A stretch of DNA of 64,000 nt from Pluralibacter sp. UBA7423 (GTDB lineage Bacteria > Pseudomonadota > Gammaproteobacteria > Enterobacterales > Enterobacteriaceae). This document shows positions 37,935-47,169 of the stretch, piece after piece. The position numbers and the translations under genes were made by a program. The stretch is taken from the NCBI GenBank assembly GCA_002470465.1, contig DKMD01000014.1, positions 1 to 64,000 on the forward strand, in the 5' to 3' direction. How positions within the stretch are numbered: position 1 is the first letter of the stretch; every line of letters starts with the position of its first letter. Below the pieces are notes generated by a model that saw only the letters and a program-made list of their open reading frames with translations, was not told the DNA's origin and searched no databases.

Positions 37935-38109
37935 GCGCTATCATCGTTGTCGGCACCCGGAGTGCCTGTCTATCGGGTTATAACGGCCCGCTGAAAAAAT
38001 ACATAGTCCGGAAATGGCGCTCTGTGGCACCTGTCGCACTTTCGGCCTCCGTGCCGCCCTTCAGTCTATGCTCTGTGGGCGAAAGTGCAAAAAAAGTAAG
38101 ACCTTTGCC
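37935..38109. other. yidQ-ibpA gap
   Basis: 175 bases between divergent yidQ and the ibpA promoter. It holds the presumed yidQ promoter and GC-rich sequence with the inverted pieces GCACTTTCGGCC and GGGCGAAAGTGC (about 38036-38090). No convincing gene is seen. Confidence 0.4.
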
Positions 38110-38138
38110 CTTGATAAACGTTCCGCGAATCCCATTTT
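38110..38138 (+). promoter_or_regulatory. sigma32 promoter of ibpAB
   Basis: CTTGATAA (38110-38117), a 13-base spacer and CCCATTTT (38131-38138) match the heat-shock sigma factor consensus, as expected upstream of ibpA. Confidence 0.8.
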
Positions 38139-38149
38139 AATCCTGTACC

Positions 38150-38242
38150 CATTGAGAACATGCCTGAGGGGTGTTCCGGGTTCACGACCTGTCCATTGTG
38201 GAAGGTCAGAAAATTCTCGCTGATTTCAGGAGCTTTATGATT
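38150..38242 (+). promoter_or_regulatory. ibpA 5' leader, ROSE-type RNA thermometer
   Basis: The leader ends TCGCTGATTTCAGGAGCTTT, in which the TCGCT motif (about 38215-38220) can fold against the AGGAG ribosome site (38228-38232). E. coli ibpA has an experimentally described ROSE thermometer in this position. Fold is inferred here. Confidence 0.65.
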
Positions 38243-38656
38243 ATGCGCAACTTCGATCTTTCCCCACTGTACCGTTCCGCCATTGGTTTTGACCGTCTTT
38301 TCAATCTGCTGGAAAACAACCAGAGCCAGAGCAACGGCGGCTACCCTCCATATAACGTTGAACTCGTTGACGAAAATAACTACCGCATCGCTATCGCGGT
38401 CGCAGGCTTTGCCGAAAGCGAGCTGGAGATTACCGCCCAGGACAACCTGCTGGTGGTGAAAGGCTCCCACCCAACCGAGCAAAAAGAGCGGACTTATCTC
38501 TATCAGGGTATTGCCGAGCGTAACTTTGAGCGCAAATTCCAGATTGCTGAAAACGTGCATATTAAAGGCGCCAATCTGGTGAACGGGCTGCTCTATATCG
38601 ACCTTGAACGCATTATTCCTGAAGCGAATAAACCGCGTCGTATCGAAATCAATTGA
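38243..38656 (+). CDS. ibpA: small heat shock protein IbpA
   Basis: Alpha-crystallin family holdase that binds aggregating proteins and hands them to DnaK/ClpB. The protein is 137 residues, with the crystallin domain from about 35 to 125 ([22 protein letters not shown]) and the C-terminal IEIN tail with the I-x-I anchor. ATG 38243 ([12 protein letters not shown]) matches E. coli; an ATG two codons earlier is closer to AGGAG and cannot be excluded. It is under a sigma32 promoter and a thermometer leader. Confidence 0.96.
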   Translation: MRNFDLSPLYRSAIGFDRLFNLLENNQSQSNGGYPPYNVELVDENNYRIAIAVAGFAESELEITAQDNLLVVKGSHPTEQKERTYLYQGIAERNFERKFQIAENVHIKGANLVNGLLYIDLERIIPEANKPRRIEIN

Positions 38657-38772
38657 TTCCCTTCAGGCGGCCATGCGCCGTCTGATAATACCAGCCCGCT
38701 GCTTGCCGACAGGGAGCAATGGCGAGTCTTTCACTCGCCGGGCCAAACTCGCTTCTTTGAAGGAGAACTATC
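38657..38772 (+). promoter_or_regulatory. ibpA-ibpB intergenic, second RNA thermometer region
   Basis: Two hairpins (GCGGCCATGCGCCGTC, and GGCGAGTCTTTCACTCGCC near 38721-38740) precede TCGCTTCTTTGAAGGAG, where CTTC can pair with GAAG next to the ribosome site. E. coli ibpB also has a described thermometer here. Confidence 0.6.
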
Positions 38773-39201
38773 ATGCGTAACTACGATTTAACCCCTATGC
38801 TGCGTCAGTGGATTGGCTTCGATAAACTGGCCAACGCGATGCTGAATACCCCGGAAACTCAGGGTTTCCCGCCGTACAACATCGAAAAAAGCGACGATAA
38901 CCACTACCGTATTACCCTTGCGCTGGCAGGCTTCCGTCAGGAAGATCTGGACGTGCAGCTGGAAGGCACTCGTCTCAGCGTTAAAGGCACGCCGGTGAAG
39001 CCTGAAACCGAAACCAAATGGCTGCATCAGGGCCTGGTGATGCAACCGTTTAGCCTGAGCTTCACCCTTGCCGAGCATATGGAAGTTACCGGGGCGACCT
39101 TCAGCAACGGGTTACTGCATATTGATTTGACCCGTAACGAGCCGGAAGCCATCGCTCCGCAGCGCATTGCCATTAGCGAGCGTCCGGCGTTGGACAGCTA
39201 A
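38773..39201 (+). CDS. ibpB: small heat shock protein IbpB
   Basis: Partner of IbpA in mixed fibrillar or globular assemblies that keep aggregated proteins refoldable. The protein is 142 residues as in E. coli. The crystallin domain spans about 35-125, with [15 protein letters not shown]. The C-terminal motif [11 protein letters not shown] includes the I-x-I anchor. AAGGAG precedes the ATG. It is the second gene of the heat-shock operon, with a terminator at 39314. Confidence 0.97.
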   Translation: MRNYDLTPMLRQWIGFDKLANAMLNTPETQGFPPYNIEKSDDNHYRITLALAGFRQEDLDVQLEGTRLSVKGTPVKPETETKWLHQGLVMQPFSLSFTLAEHMEVTGATFSNGLLHIDLTRNEPEAIAPQRIAISERPALDS

Positions 39202-39210
39202 GTTCCAGAT

Positions 39211-39298
39211 ACCCGGTGGCGCAGGCTTACCGGGCCTACGTACCCACCACGATTTGTTGGTCTTGTCGGCCCGGGCAAGCGAAGCGCCGCCGGGCAAT
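39211..39298. repeat. REP/BIME element after ibpB
   Basis: The arms GGTGGCGCAGGCTTACCGGG and GTCGGCCCGGGCAAGCGAAG with GCGCCGCCGGGC lie between ibpB and its terminator. Confidence 0.8.
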
Positions 39299-39313
39299 TC
39301 AAGCCGCATTCTG

Positions 39314-39340
39314 AGCCCTGAATTCTTCAGGGCTTTTTTG
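39314..39340 (+). terminator. ibpAB terminator
   Basis: AGCCCTGAA (39314-39322), loop TTC and TTCAGGGCT (39326-39334) form a perfect stem followed by TTTTT. Confidence 0.9.
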
Positions 39341-39418
39341 TGCGCCGCGATCGATACATTTCAGTGCCTCTCTGCCAGAATCCCTTCTATCAGTAATGTT
39401 ATTCACAGGGAAAAGACG

Positions 39419-41074
39419 ATGAGTGATATAGCATTGACCGTCAGCGTTCTGGCGCTGGTGGCGGTTGTGGGGCTGTGGATCGGTAATATTAAAGTTCGCG
39501 GCGTCGGGTTTGGTATTGGCGGCGTGCTGTTTGGCGGCATTATCGTTGGCCATTTTGTTGAACAGGCGGGCGTTACGCTGAGCAGCCCGATGCTGCACTT
39601 TATTCAGGAGTTCGGCCTGATCCTGTTCGTCTACACCATTGGGATTCAGGTCGGACCGGGTTTTTTCGCCTCGCTGCGGGTGTCCGGCCTGCGGCTGAAT
39701 CTCTTCGCCATTCTGATTGTGCTGCTTGGCGGTGTGGTGACCGCACTGCTGCATAAGCTGTTCGCCATTCCTTTGCCGGTGATGCTGGGGATTTTTTCCG
39801 GGGCCGTCACCAACACGCCAGCGCTCGGGGCCGGGCAGCAAATTCTGCGCGATCTGGGCGTGCCGTTCGAAGTCGTCGATCAGATGGGGATGAGCTACGC
39901 CATGGCTTATCCGTTCGGCATCTGCGGCATTCTGCTGACTATGTGGTTTGTGCGGCTCTTTTTCAGGGTGAACGTCGAGAAAGAAGCGCAGCAGTTTGAT
40001 GCGCAGGCCGGGAACGGACACAGCCATCTGCACACCATCAACATTCGCGTGGAAAACCCCAACCTGCACAACCTTGCCATTCAGGACGTCCCCATTCTCA
40101 ACAGCGATAAAATCATCTGCTCGCGCCTGAAGCGCGACGAAATGCTGATGGTGCCGTCGCCGGGAACGGTGATTCAGTCCGGGGATTTGCTGCACCTGGT
40201 CGGGCTTGAGGTGGATCTGCATAACGCGCAGCTGGTGATTGGCAAAGAGGTGGAAACGTCGCTCTCCACGCGCGGTACGGATCTGAAAGTTGAACGCGTT
40301 GTCGTCACCAATGAGAAGGTATTAGGCAAGAAAATCCGCGATCTGCACTTCAAACAGCGCTATGACGTGGTGATATCGCGACTCAATCGCGCGGGCGTTG
40401 AGCTGGTGGCAAGCAGCAACGCCAGCCTGCAGTTTGGCGATATCCTTAACCTTGTCGGGCGCCCGGCGTCGATTGACGCAGTGGCGGCAGAAGTTGGCAA
40501 CGTGCAGCAGAAGCTACAACAGGTTCAGATGCTGCCGGTGTTTATTGGGATCGGGCTTGGCGTGCTGTTGGGCTCCGTGCCGCTGTTTATACCGGGTTTC
40601 CCGGTGGCGCTGAAGCTTGGTCTGGCGGGCGGGCCGCTGATTATGGCGCTGATTCTTGGGCGCATCGGCAGCATCGGCAAGCTGTACTGGTTTATGCCGC
40701 CGAGCGCTAACCTTGCACTGCGAGAGTTGGGGATTGTGCTGTTTCTGGCGGTGGTTGGCCTTAAGTCCGGCGGTGATTTTATCCGTACGCTCACGGAAGG
40801 CGACGGCTTAAGCTGGATTGGTTACGGCATTTTCATTACCGCCGTACCGCTGCTGACGGTCGGTATCCTGGCGCGCATCTTTGCCAAAATGAACTACCTG
40901 ACGCTGTGCGGTATGCTCGCAGGCTCAATGACCGATCCACCTGCGTTAGCTTTTGCTAATAACCTGCATGCAACGAGCGGTGCAGCGGCGCTCTCCTATG
41001 CCACGGTCTATCCGCTGGTGATGTTCCTGCGCATTATTACGCCGCAGCTGCTGGCGGTGCTGTTCTGGGCCTAG
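39419..41074 (+). CDS. yidE: YidE-family aspartate:alanine exchanger-like transporter
   Basis: Member of the AAE (aspartate:alanine exchanger) family, 551 residues against 553 in E. coli. Two membrane halves flank two cytoplasmic TrkA-C (RCK_C) domains at about 190-370, a layout implying ligand-gated transport. The duplicated motif is visible in [16 protein letters not shown] and [15 protein letters not shown]. The substrate is unknown. ATG 39419 has GGGAAAAG upstream; the frame is open 84 codons further upstream through the terminator, which is not coding. Confidence 0.93.
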   Translation: MSDIALTVSVLALVAVVGLWIGNIKVRGVGFGIGGVLFGGIIVGHFVEQAGVTLSSPMLHFIQEFGLILFVYTIGIQVGPGFFASLRVSGLRLNLFAILIVLLGGVVTALLHKLFAIPLPVMLGIFSGAVTNTPALGAGQQILRDLGVPFEVVDQMGMSYAMAYPFGICGILLTMWFVRLFFRVNVEKEAQQFDAQAGNGHSHLHTINIRVENPNLHNLAIQDVPILNSDKIICSRLKRDEMLMVPSPGTVIQSGDLLHLVGLEVDLHNAQLVIGKEVETSLSTRGTDLKVERVVVTNEKVLGKKIRDLHFKQRYDVVISRLNRAGVELVASSNASLQFGDILNLVGRPASIDAVAAEVGNVQQKLQQVQMLPVFIGIGLGVLLGSVPLFIPGFPVALKLGLAGGPLIMALILGRIGSIGKLYWFMPPSANLALRELGIVLFLAVVGLKSGGDFIRTLTEGDGLSWIGYGIFITAVPLLTVGILARIFAKMNYLTLCGMLAGSMTDPPALAFANNLHATSGAAALSYATVYPLVMFLRIITPQLLAVLFWA

Positions 41075-41085
41075 TCGTTTCACCG

Positions 41086-41106
41086 AAGGGGGATTACTCC
41101 CCCTTT
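41086..41106. terminator. bidirectional terminator between yidE and yidL
   Basis: AAGGGGG (41086-41092) and CCCCCTT (41099-41105) with loop ATTACT form a hairpin; the yidL stop codon sits in its loop. T tracts on both strands are short. Confidence 0.65.
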
Positions 41107-41954
41107 AACAGCTGAGACGGCGGGAGGCCAAACCTGCGCTTAAACGCCTTGCTGAAGTGAAACGAGTCGAAAAAATTCAGCATATCGGCCACTTTTCCCA
41201 CGCTTTGTCCCTCCTGCTTCAGCAGCGAATGCGCAAGGTCCAGACGCGCGTCCAGGTAGTACTCCTTTGGCGTTTTTCCGGTGTAGCGTAGAAACAGACG
41301 CCGCAGATATTGCTCGCTGCATTGCATCTTTTGCGCCATTTCCGTCACGCTCCAGTTTCGCTGTAGATCGCTGTGTAATACTGACAGTAATTTCTCAATC
41401 TGAATAAGCAGCGCATCTTTCTTGCCGTTTTCTGAAATAAGACATATCCACTGGTATATCATTTTGGTTAAGAACGCGACCGCGAGGTTATTCTTTAGTG
41501 GGTCTTTATGAGCAATCAATAACGCAACTTCCGACAGCTCCTGGTTAAATATCTCACCGTTATAAATTATACCCGTCTGTAATAGCGGAATTTCCATCAC
41601 GTTGGTGGGGATAAACTCCATCCAGTATTGTTCCCACAGCAGGCCTGCGCAGTGATAGGACTGAATATCCATAGGTTTCAGGAAAATAATGCAGTTGCCG
41701 TTCAGGATTATTTCCGTACCGTCGCGCAGCAGCAGCTGGCCGCAGCCCTGTAGGGTGTAGATAGCCACCCATGAATTCGGTATCAGCGGTTTTTTCTTAT
41801 CCCTTGGCCAAATAACCTTGTAGCTTTCGTCGGCCAGCGTATGCCAGAGTGAAATTAATGAGATGCCGCTGGAGATCACATTTTCGTCAATAACTAACGG
41901 AATATTGTAAGTGATTTCGTTTTTTACATGCAAAAGAACGCTTTTTCCATTCAT
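41094..41954 (-). CDS. yidL: AraC-family regulator YidL
   Basis: Transcription activator of 286 residues with an N-terminal cupin-type sensing domain (about 1-165) and two helix-turn-helix motifs at the C-terminus (WSVTEMAQKMQCSEQYLRRLFLRYTGKTPKEY and SVGKVADMLNFFDSFHFSKAFKRRFG, each read from the sequence in parts). It is divergent from yidK with an 84-base gap, so it probably controls the yidKJ-yidHG-anSME set. Its inducer would be the sulfated compound the set imports; that is inference. Confidence 0.9.
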   Translation of the reverse strand: MNGKSVLLHVKNEITYNIPLVIDENVISSGISLISLWHTLADESYKVIWPRDKKKPLIPNSWVAIYTLQGCGQLLLRDGTEIILNGNCIIFLKPMDIQSYHCAGLLWEQYWMEFIPTNVMEIPLLQTGIIYNGEIFNQELSEVALLIAHKDPLKNNLAVAFLTKMIYQWICLISENGKKDALLIQIEKLLSVLHSDLQRNWSVTEMAQKMQCSEQYLRRLFLRYTGKTPKEYYLDARLDLAHSLLKQEGQSVGKVADMLNFFDSFHFSKAFKRRFGLPPSQLLKGE

Positions 41955-42038
41955 TTTATTTCGTCCACAACCAATTATCTGCCCAGCACATTAATGGGGA
42001 GTGTAATCCCCGAATAATAAATCGTTAAGGGCTGCAAG
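41955..42038. promoter_or_regulatory. divergent yidL/yidK control region
   Basis: The gap contains GGGGAGTGTAATCCCC (41996-42011), a 5-base inverted repeat around six bases, between the two starts. It is a candidate operator for YidL. AAGGG at 42028-42032 is the yidK ribosome site. Confidence 0.4.
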
Positions 42039-43754
42039 ATGAACATTCAACAGATTGTGAGCTTTATAGCATTTACCCTACTGGTGGCATTGATTACATG
42101 GTGGAAGTTACGCAAGGCCGACACGGCTTCGCAACAGGGCTATTTTCTGGCCGGACGTTCGCTGAAAGCGCCGGTGATTGCGGCATCGCTGATGTTGACC
42201 AACCTGTCGACTGAACAGCTGGTTGGCCTGACGGGCCAGGCTTACCGCAGCGGCATGTCGGTGATGGCCTGGGAGGTTATCTCCGCCATTCCTCTGATTT
42301 TCCTGGCCTTAATTTTCCTGCCGCGCTACCTCCAGCGCGGCATCGCCACCATCCCGGATTTTATTGAAGAACGCTACGATAAAACGACCCGCATCATCAT
42401 CGACTGCTGTTTCCTGATTGCCACAGGCATCTGCTTCCTGCCGATCATTCTTTATTCCGGCGCGCTGGCGTTTAACAGCATGTTCCACGTGGCCGAAGCG
42501 TTTGGCATCAGCCAGAACGCGGCTATCTGGGCAATGTCGGCCGTGCTGGGCATTTGCGGCATTCTCTACGCGGTGGTCGGTGGCATGAGGGCGATAGCCA
42601 TCGCCGATGTGATTAACGGTATCGGACTGGTGATTGGCGGCCTGATGGTACCACTGTTTGGCCTGATGGCGATGGGCGGCGGTAGCCTTTCGGCGGGTCT
42701 TCATAAGCTGACTACCGATCACAGCCAGATGCTCAACTCTGTCGGCGGCAGCCACGATCCGGTGCCTATTGGCGCGGCGCTGACCGGACTGATTCTGGTT
42801 AACACGTTCTACTGGTGTACCAATCAGGGCATTGTCCAGCGTACGCTGGCCTCGAAAAGCCTGGCTGAAGGACAAAAAGGCGCGCTGCTGACGGCGGTGC
42901 TGAAGATGCTCGATCCTTTAATTCTGGTGCTGCCGGGGGTAATTGCTTTTCACCTGTTCCAGGACCTGCCGAAAGCCGATATGGCCTACCCGGCGCTGGT
43001 CAACAAAGTGATGCCGTTGCCGCTGATTGGCTTCTTCAGTGCGGTACTTTTCGGCGCGATTATCAGCGCGTTCTGCGGTTTTCTGAATAGTGCGTCAACG
43101 CTATTCAGCATGGGCATTTATCGCCGCATTATCAACGAGCAGGCCAGGCCGGAGCAGCTGGTTTCTGTGGGCCGTCGCTTTGGGTTTATCGTGGCGATCG
43201 TCTCCGTGCTGGTTGCGCCGTGGATCGCCAACGCGCCTGAAGGGCTTTACACCTGGATGAAGCAGCTCAACGGCATCTACAACGTGCCGCTGGTAACGAT
43301 TGTGATCATGGGCTTTTTCTTCCCGCGTATTCCCGCCGTGGCGGCCAAAGCCGCCATGCTTTTTGGCATTTTCAGCTACATCACCCTGAAATATCTGGTG
43401 CATTTCGAGCTGCATTTCCTCTACGTGCTGGCCTGCACCTTCTGCATCAACGTGGTGCTGATGCTGGTCATCGGCGCCCTCTGGCCGCGCGCCACGCCGT
43501 TTAAGTTCCATGATGCCTTTGCCGTGGACATGAAACCGTGGCGAAACGCGAAAATCGCCTCCGTTGGCGTCCTGTTCGCGATGATTGGCGTCTATTCCGG
43601 GCTGGCGCAGTTCGGCGGCTATCACGTGAAATGGCTGACCGTTCTGAGCTACGGCATCACCGTCGCGGTGGTGCTGTATCTCCTGTTTTCGGGCTGGCAG
43701 GCGCGCCGCGCAGGGCCTGACGTTTTCGCTAAAGAGATTAAGGAAAAACCATGA
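42039..43754 (+). CDS. yidK: sodium:solute symporter YidK
   Basis: SSS-family symporter of 571 residues, as in E. coli YidK, with about 14 membrane segments. The SGLT-type region ANLSTEQLVGLTGQAY-like (MLTNLSTEQLVGLTGQAYRSG, near 50-72) and FYWCTNQGIVQRTLASKS (near 260) are conserved with galactose/sialate-type symporters. The substrate is not known; its 4-base overlap (ATGA) with the sulfatase yidJ suggests a sulfated sugar or similar ester. Confidence 0.9.
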   Translation: MNIQQIVSFIAFTLLVALITWWKLRKADTASQQGYFLAGRSLKAPVIAASLMLTNLSTEQLVGLTGQAYRSGMSVMAWEVISAIPLIFLALIFLPRYLQRGIATIPDFIEERYDKTTRIIIDCCFLIATGICFLPIILYSGALAFNSMFHVAEAFGISQNAAIWAMSAVLGICGILYAVVGGMRAIAIADVINGIGLVIGGLMVPLFGLMAMGGGSLSAGLHKLTTDHSQMLNSVGGSHDPVPIGAALTGLILVNTFYWCTNQGIVQRTLASKSLAEGQKGALLTAVLKMLDPLILVLPGVIAFHLFQDLPKADMAYPALVNKVMPLPLIGFFSAVLFGAIISAFCGFLNSASTLFSMGIYRRIINEQARPEQLVSVGRRFGFIVAIVSVLVAPWIANAPEGLYTWMKQLNGIYNVPLVTIVIMGFFFPRIPAVAAKAAMLFGIFSYITLKYLVHFELHFLYVLACTFCINVVLMLVIGALWPRATPFKFHDAFAVDMKPWRNAKIASVGVLFAMIGVYSGLAQFGGYHVKWLTVLSYGITVAVVLYLLFSGWQARRAGPDVFAKEIKEKP

Positions 43755-45244
43755 GCCGTCCCAATTTCCTGTTCATCATGACCGACACCCAGGCCACCAA
43801 CATGGTGGGCTGCTATAGCGGGAAGCCGCTGAATACGAACCATATTGACCAACTTGCTGAGGAAGGGATCCGCTTTAATTCGGCCTACACCTGCTCGCCC
43901 GTCTGTACGCCAGCCCGCGCCGGGCTGTTTACCGGTATTTATGCCAACCAGTCCGGGCCATGGACCAACAACGTCGCGCCGGGGAAAAACATCTCAACGA
44001 TGGGGCGCTATTTTCAGGACGCGGGCTACCGCACCTGCTACATCGGCAAATGGCATCTCGACGGACACGACTACTTCGGCACCGGCGTTTGCCCGCCCGA
44101 GTGGGATGCGGGGTACTGGTATGACGGGGCGAACTACCTGTCGGAGCTGACCGATGAGCAAATCAGCCTGTGGCGTAACGGCCTGAACAGCGTGGAGGAT
44201 TTGCAGGAGCATCAGATAGATGAAACCTTCACCTGGGCGTACCGCATCAGCAACCGGGCGATCGATTTTCTCGGCAAACCGGATCGCCAGGACGAGCCGT
44301 TCCTGATGGTGGTCTCCTACGACGAGCCGCATCATCCGTTCACCTGCCCGGTGGCGTATCTTGAGAAGTATCAGGACTTTTACTACGAGCTCGGCGACAA
44401 AGGACGCGATAGCCTGGACAGCAAACCCGAGCATCACAGGCTGTGGGCGCAGGCGATGCCGTCGCCGGTGGGCGAGGATGCCCGCTACCATCACCCAATG
44501 TATTTTGCCTGCAACGACTTTGTGGACGATCAGATTGGCCGGGTGATCAACGCCCTGACGCCGGAGCAGCGGGAAAATACCTGGGTGATTTACACCTCCG
44601 ATCACGGTGAGATGATGGGCGCGCACCGGCTTATCAGTAAAGGCGCGGCGATGTACGACGATATCACCCGTATTCCGCTTATCATTCGCCCGCCGGGCGG
44701 TAAGACTGCGCAGGTGGACACCCCCGTCAGTCATGTCGATCTGTTGCCGACCATGATGGCGATGGCGGGAATTCATCAGCCCGACATTTTGCCCGGCGAG
44801 AATATCCTGCAGGCGGATGCGGCTCGTGGGGTGATGGTGGAGTTTAACCGCTATGAAATTGAGCACGACAGCTTCGGCGGCTTCATCCCGGTGCGCTGCT
44901 GGGTGACGGACCGCTGGAAGCTGGTGCTGAATCTGTTCACCAGCGATGAGCTGTACGACAGACACAATGACCCGGACGAGCTGCGCAACCTGATTGAGAA
45001 TGCAGACTACGCTAAAGTACGCGACGAAATGCACGACAGCCTGCTGGATTATATGGACAAAATCCGCGATCCGTTCCGGACCTACCAGTGGAGCCTGCGC
45101 CCGTGGCGCGCTCAGGCGAAACCCCGCTGGATGGGCGCGTTTCGCCCACGTCCTGAGGATGGCTACTCGCCGGTGGTGCGCGACTACGATACCGGGCTGC
45201 CCACTCAGGGTGTTAAGGTGGAAGAGAAGAAGCAGAAGTTTTGA
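43751..45244 (+). CDS. yidJ: cysteine-type sulfatase YidJ
   Basis: Type I sulfatase of 497 residues, as in E. coli. The activation motif CTPAR has its Cys at residue 52, to be converted to formylglycine. Metal-site residues include Asp12 in FIMTDTQ and the DHGEMMGAH stretch. There is no signal peptide (MSRPNFLFIMTDT), so it should act in the cytoplasm on substrate already imported, probably by YidK, with which it is translationally coupled. The maturing enzyme needed for Cys-type activation without oxygen is encoded 0.8 kb downstream. Confidence 0.92.
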   Translation: MSRPNFLFIMTDTQATNMVGCYSGKPLNTNHIDQLAEEGIRFNSAYTCSPVCTPARAGLFTGIYANQSGPWTNNVAPGKNISTMGRYFQDAGYRTCYIGKWHLDGHDYFGTGVCPPEWDAGYWYDGANYLSELTDEQISLWRNGLNSVEDLQEHQIDETFTWAYRISNRAIDFLGKPDRQDEPFLMVVSYDEPHHPFTCPVAYLEKYQDFYYELGDKGRDSLDSKPEHHRLWAQAMPSPVGEDARYHHPMYFACNDFVDDQIGRVINALTPEQRENTWVIYTSDHGEMMGAHRLISKGAAMYDDITRIPLIIRPPGGKTAQVDTPVSHVDLLPTMMAMAGIHQPDILPGENILQADAARGVMVEFNRYEIEHDSFGGFIPVRCWVTDRWKLVLNLFTSDELYDRHNDPDELRNLIENADYAKVRDEMHDSLLDYMDKIRDPFRTYQWSLRPWRAQAKPRWMGAFRPRPEDGYSPVVRDYDTGLPTQGVKVEEKKQKF

Positions 45245-45262
45245 TGACCGGTTTCCTGTTGC

Positions 45263-45332
45263 TGCCCGGTGGCGCGAAGCTTACCGGGCCTACAGGGTAC
45301 CCAGGCAGGGCAAACGTAGTGCCGCCCGGCAA
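45263..45332. repeat. REP element between yidJ and yidH
   Basis: The arms GGTGGCGCGAAGCTTACCGG and CAAACGTAGTGCCGCCCGGC lie in the 114-base gap. E. coli has yidI here; it is absent. Confidence 0.75.
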
Positions 45333-45358
45333 AAAATGGATGAGATAAAGGAGCAACA

Positions 45359-45706
45359 ATGAAGCTATCCCGCCTCGGCGAAGCGCCGGACTACCGCTTC
45401 TCGCTGGCAAACGAGCGCACATTCCTGGCGTGGATTCGTACCGCGCTGGGGTTTCTGGCCGCGGGTGTTGGTCTTGACCAACTGGCTCCGGATTTCGCCA
45501 CGCCGCTCATCCGTGAACTGCTGGCGCTCCTGCTTTGCCTGTTTGCGGGCGCGCTGGCGATTTACGGTTATCTTCGCTGGCTCAATAACGAAAGAGCGAT
45601 GCGCCTGAAAGACGATCTGCCCTATACGCGCGGGCTGCTGATTATCAGCATGGCACTGGTAGGCGTGGCGGCGGCAGTGATTGTGCTGGTGTTCTATGCC
45701 GGATAA
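45359..45706 (+). CDS. yidH: DUF202 inner-membrane protein YidH
   Basis: A 115-residue protein with three membrane segments (about 27-45, 53-72, 90-112) and the DUF202 signature SLANERTFLAWIRTALGFLAAG. Function is unknown. AAGGAG precedes the ATG. It overlaps yidG by 11 bases, so both DUF202 proteins are likely made together, perhaps as a membrane pair. Confidence 0.93.
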   Translation: MKLSRLGEAPDYRFSLANERTFLAWIRTALGFLAAGVGLDQLAPDFATPLIRELLALLLCLFAGALAIYGYLRWLNNERAMRLKDDLPYTRGLLIISMALVGVAAAVIVLVFYAG

Positions 45707-46046
45707 CCGTCGCGCGCGTCGCGTAAGCGATCCCGGTCTTCAGCCAGAACGTACGTCGCTTGCCTGGTTCCGCACCCTGCTTGGCTACGGCGCGCTGATG
45801 GCGCTGGCGCTTAAGCACAACTGGCACCGGTCGGGTACGCCGTTCTGGCTCTCTGTGGCGGTGTTGATGGTGGTGAGTTTTATCCTCTGGCACTACACCC
45901 GCAGCCGCAATCTGATGAATGTTACAGACCTGGACTTTTCTCAAAATAGAGCAGTGCGTGATAAATTTTTGATCGCTCTCGCGGTCCTCTCCCTGGCTTT
46001 GTTGTTTGCTATAACTCACTTACAGCAACTCGTAACACTATTCTAA
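45696..46046 (+). CDS. yidG: DUF202 inner-membrane protein YidG
   Basis: A 116-residue DUF202 protein with PGLQPERTSLAWFRTLLGYG near residue 13-32 and three predicted membrane segments. ATG 45696 (MPDNRRARRVSDPG) matches E. coli YidG and lies within the end of yidH. Function is unknown. The maturase gene starts 9 bases after its stop. Confidence 0.92.
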   Translation: MPDNRRARRVSDPGLQPERTSLAWFRTLLGYGALMALALKHNWHRSGTPFWLSVAVLMVVSFILWHYTRSRNLMNVTDLDFSQNRAVRDKFLIALAVLSLALLFAITHLQQLVTLF

Positions 46047-46055
46047 GGGACTGAA

Positions 46056-47144
46056 ATGACAGGATGTCACGTCATGGCTAAACCGGCCAGCTCGCGCTGT
46101 AACCTCCGTTGTCGCTACTGTTTTTATCTCGAAAAAAACCAACAGCCGGTGATGAGCGACGCCACGCTGGAGGCTTTTATTCGTCAGCATATTGATGCGC
46201 AGCCCGGCGGCGACGTGCAGTTTGCCTGGCAGGGCGGCGAACCCACGCTCTGCGGGCTCGATTTCTTTCGCCGCGTCGTGGTGCTTCAGCAGCGCTACGC
46301 CGGGGAGAAACGCATCTACAACGCCTTTCAGACCAACGGCGTGTTACTGAACGACGAATGGTGTCAGTTCTTCAAAGATCACAACTGGCTGGTGGGTATC
46401 TCTCTTGATGGCCCGGCAGCGTTACACGATGCGTTTCGCGTCAGCCGCAGCGGGAATCCCACGCATCACAAGGTGCTGCGGGCAATTGAGTACCTGAAGA
46501 CGCACGGCGTCGAATTTAATCTTTTAGTTGTGGTGAACAGCCTCAACAGCGCGCAGCCGCAACGCCTGTATCGCTATCTGCGCGAGCTCGGCACGCCGTT
46601 CCTGCAATTCATCCCGCTGCTGGAGATGAACGATCGCCATCAGCCGGATGAGTACTCCGTGTCGGCGAAGGCGTGGGGTGAGTTTCTGTGCGGGGTCTTT
46701 GACGTCTGGGTGCGTGAGGATATTGGTCGGGTATTCGTGCAGTTGTTTGATTCCACGCTCGGGGTCTGGAATGGTTTTTCCTCACAGATGTGCTCGCTCA
46801 GTAAAACCTGCGGCCATGCTTTTGCGCTGGAGAGCAACGGTGACGTGTACCAGTGCGATCACTACGTTTATCCCTCTTACCGGCTGGGGAATATTCACCA
46901 CACCACGCTGGAGGACATAAACAGCAGCGCCGAAGCGGCAGCTTTTGGGCACTACAAGCTGGCATCGCTGCCGCAGGAATGTCACTCCTGCGCCGTGCTG
47001 CGGCTCTGCAACGGAGACTGCCCAAAACATCGCGATGCTTCCGGCAAAAGTGCGCTATGCGAAGGCTATCGTGCATTCTTTGAATACACTGCGCCACACA
47101 TGAAGGTGATGCGCGATTTAATCAATCAGCGCCGCTGGAGCTGA
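46056..47144 (+). CDS. yidF: anaerobic sulfatase-maturating enzyme (radical SAM)
   Basis: Radical-SAM enzyme of 362 residues that oxidises the active-site Cys or Ser of sulfatases to formylglycine. The radical-SAM cluster motif CNLRCRYC has Cys at 15, 19 and 22. The SPASM domain has CGHAFALESNGDVYQCDHY with the catalytic Asp after the Cys, and CHSCAVLRLCNGDC (CX2CX5CX3C). It should activate YidJ encoded just upstream. It is full length for the family. Naming follows the E. coli locus position. Confidence 0.9.
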   Translation: MTGCHVMAKPASSRCNLRCRYCFYLEKNQQPVMSDATLEAFIRQHIDAQPGGDVQFAWQGGEPTLCGLDFFRRVVVLQQRYAGEKRIYNAFQTNGVLLNDEWCQFFKDHNWLVGISLDGPAALHDAFRVSRSGNPTHHKVLRAIEYLKTHGVEFNLLVVVNSLNSAQPQRLYRYLRELGTPFLQFIPLLEMNDRHQPDEYSVSAKAWGEFLCGVFDVWVREDIGRVFVQLFDSTLGVWNGFSSQMCSLSKTCGHAFALESNGDVYQCDHYVYPSYRLGNIHHTTLEDINSSAEAAAFGHYKLASLPQECHSCAVLRLCNGDCPKHRDASGKSALCEGYRAFFEYTAPHMKVMRDLINQRRWS

Positions 47145-47169
47145 TGGCGATGCTGCGTCAGCAGGTGAG

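Noticed and set aside
39167..39418. 84-codon N-terminal extension of YidE
   Set aside because: It reads through the end of ibpB, a REP element and the ibpAB terminator, so it cannot be coding.
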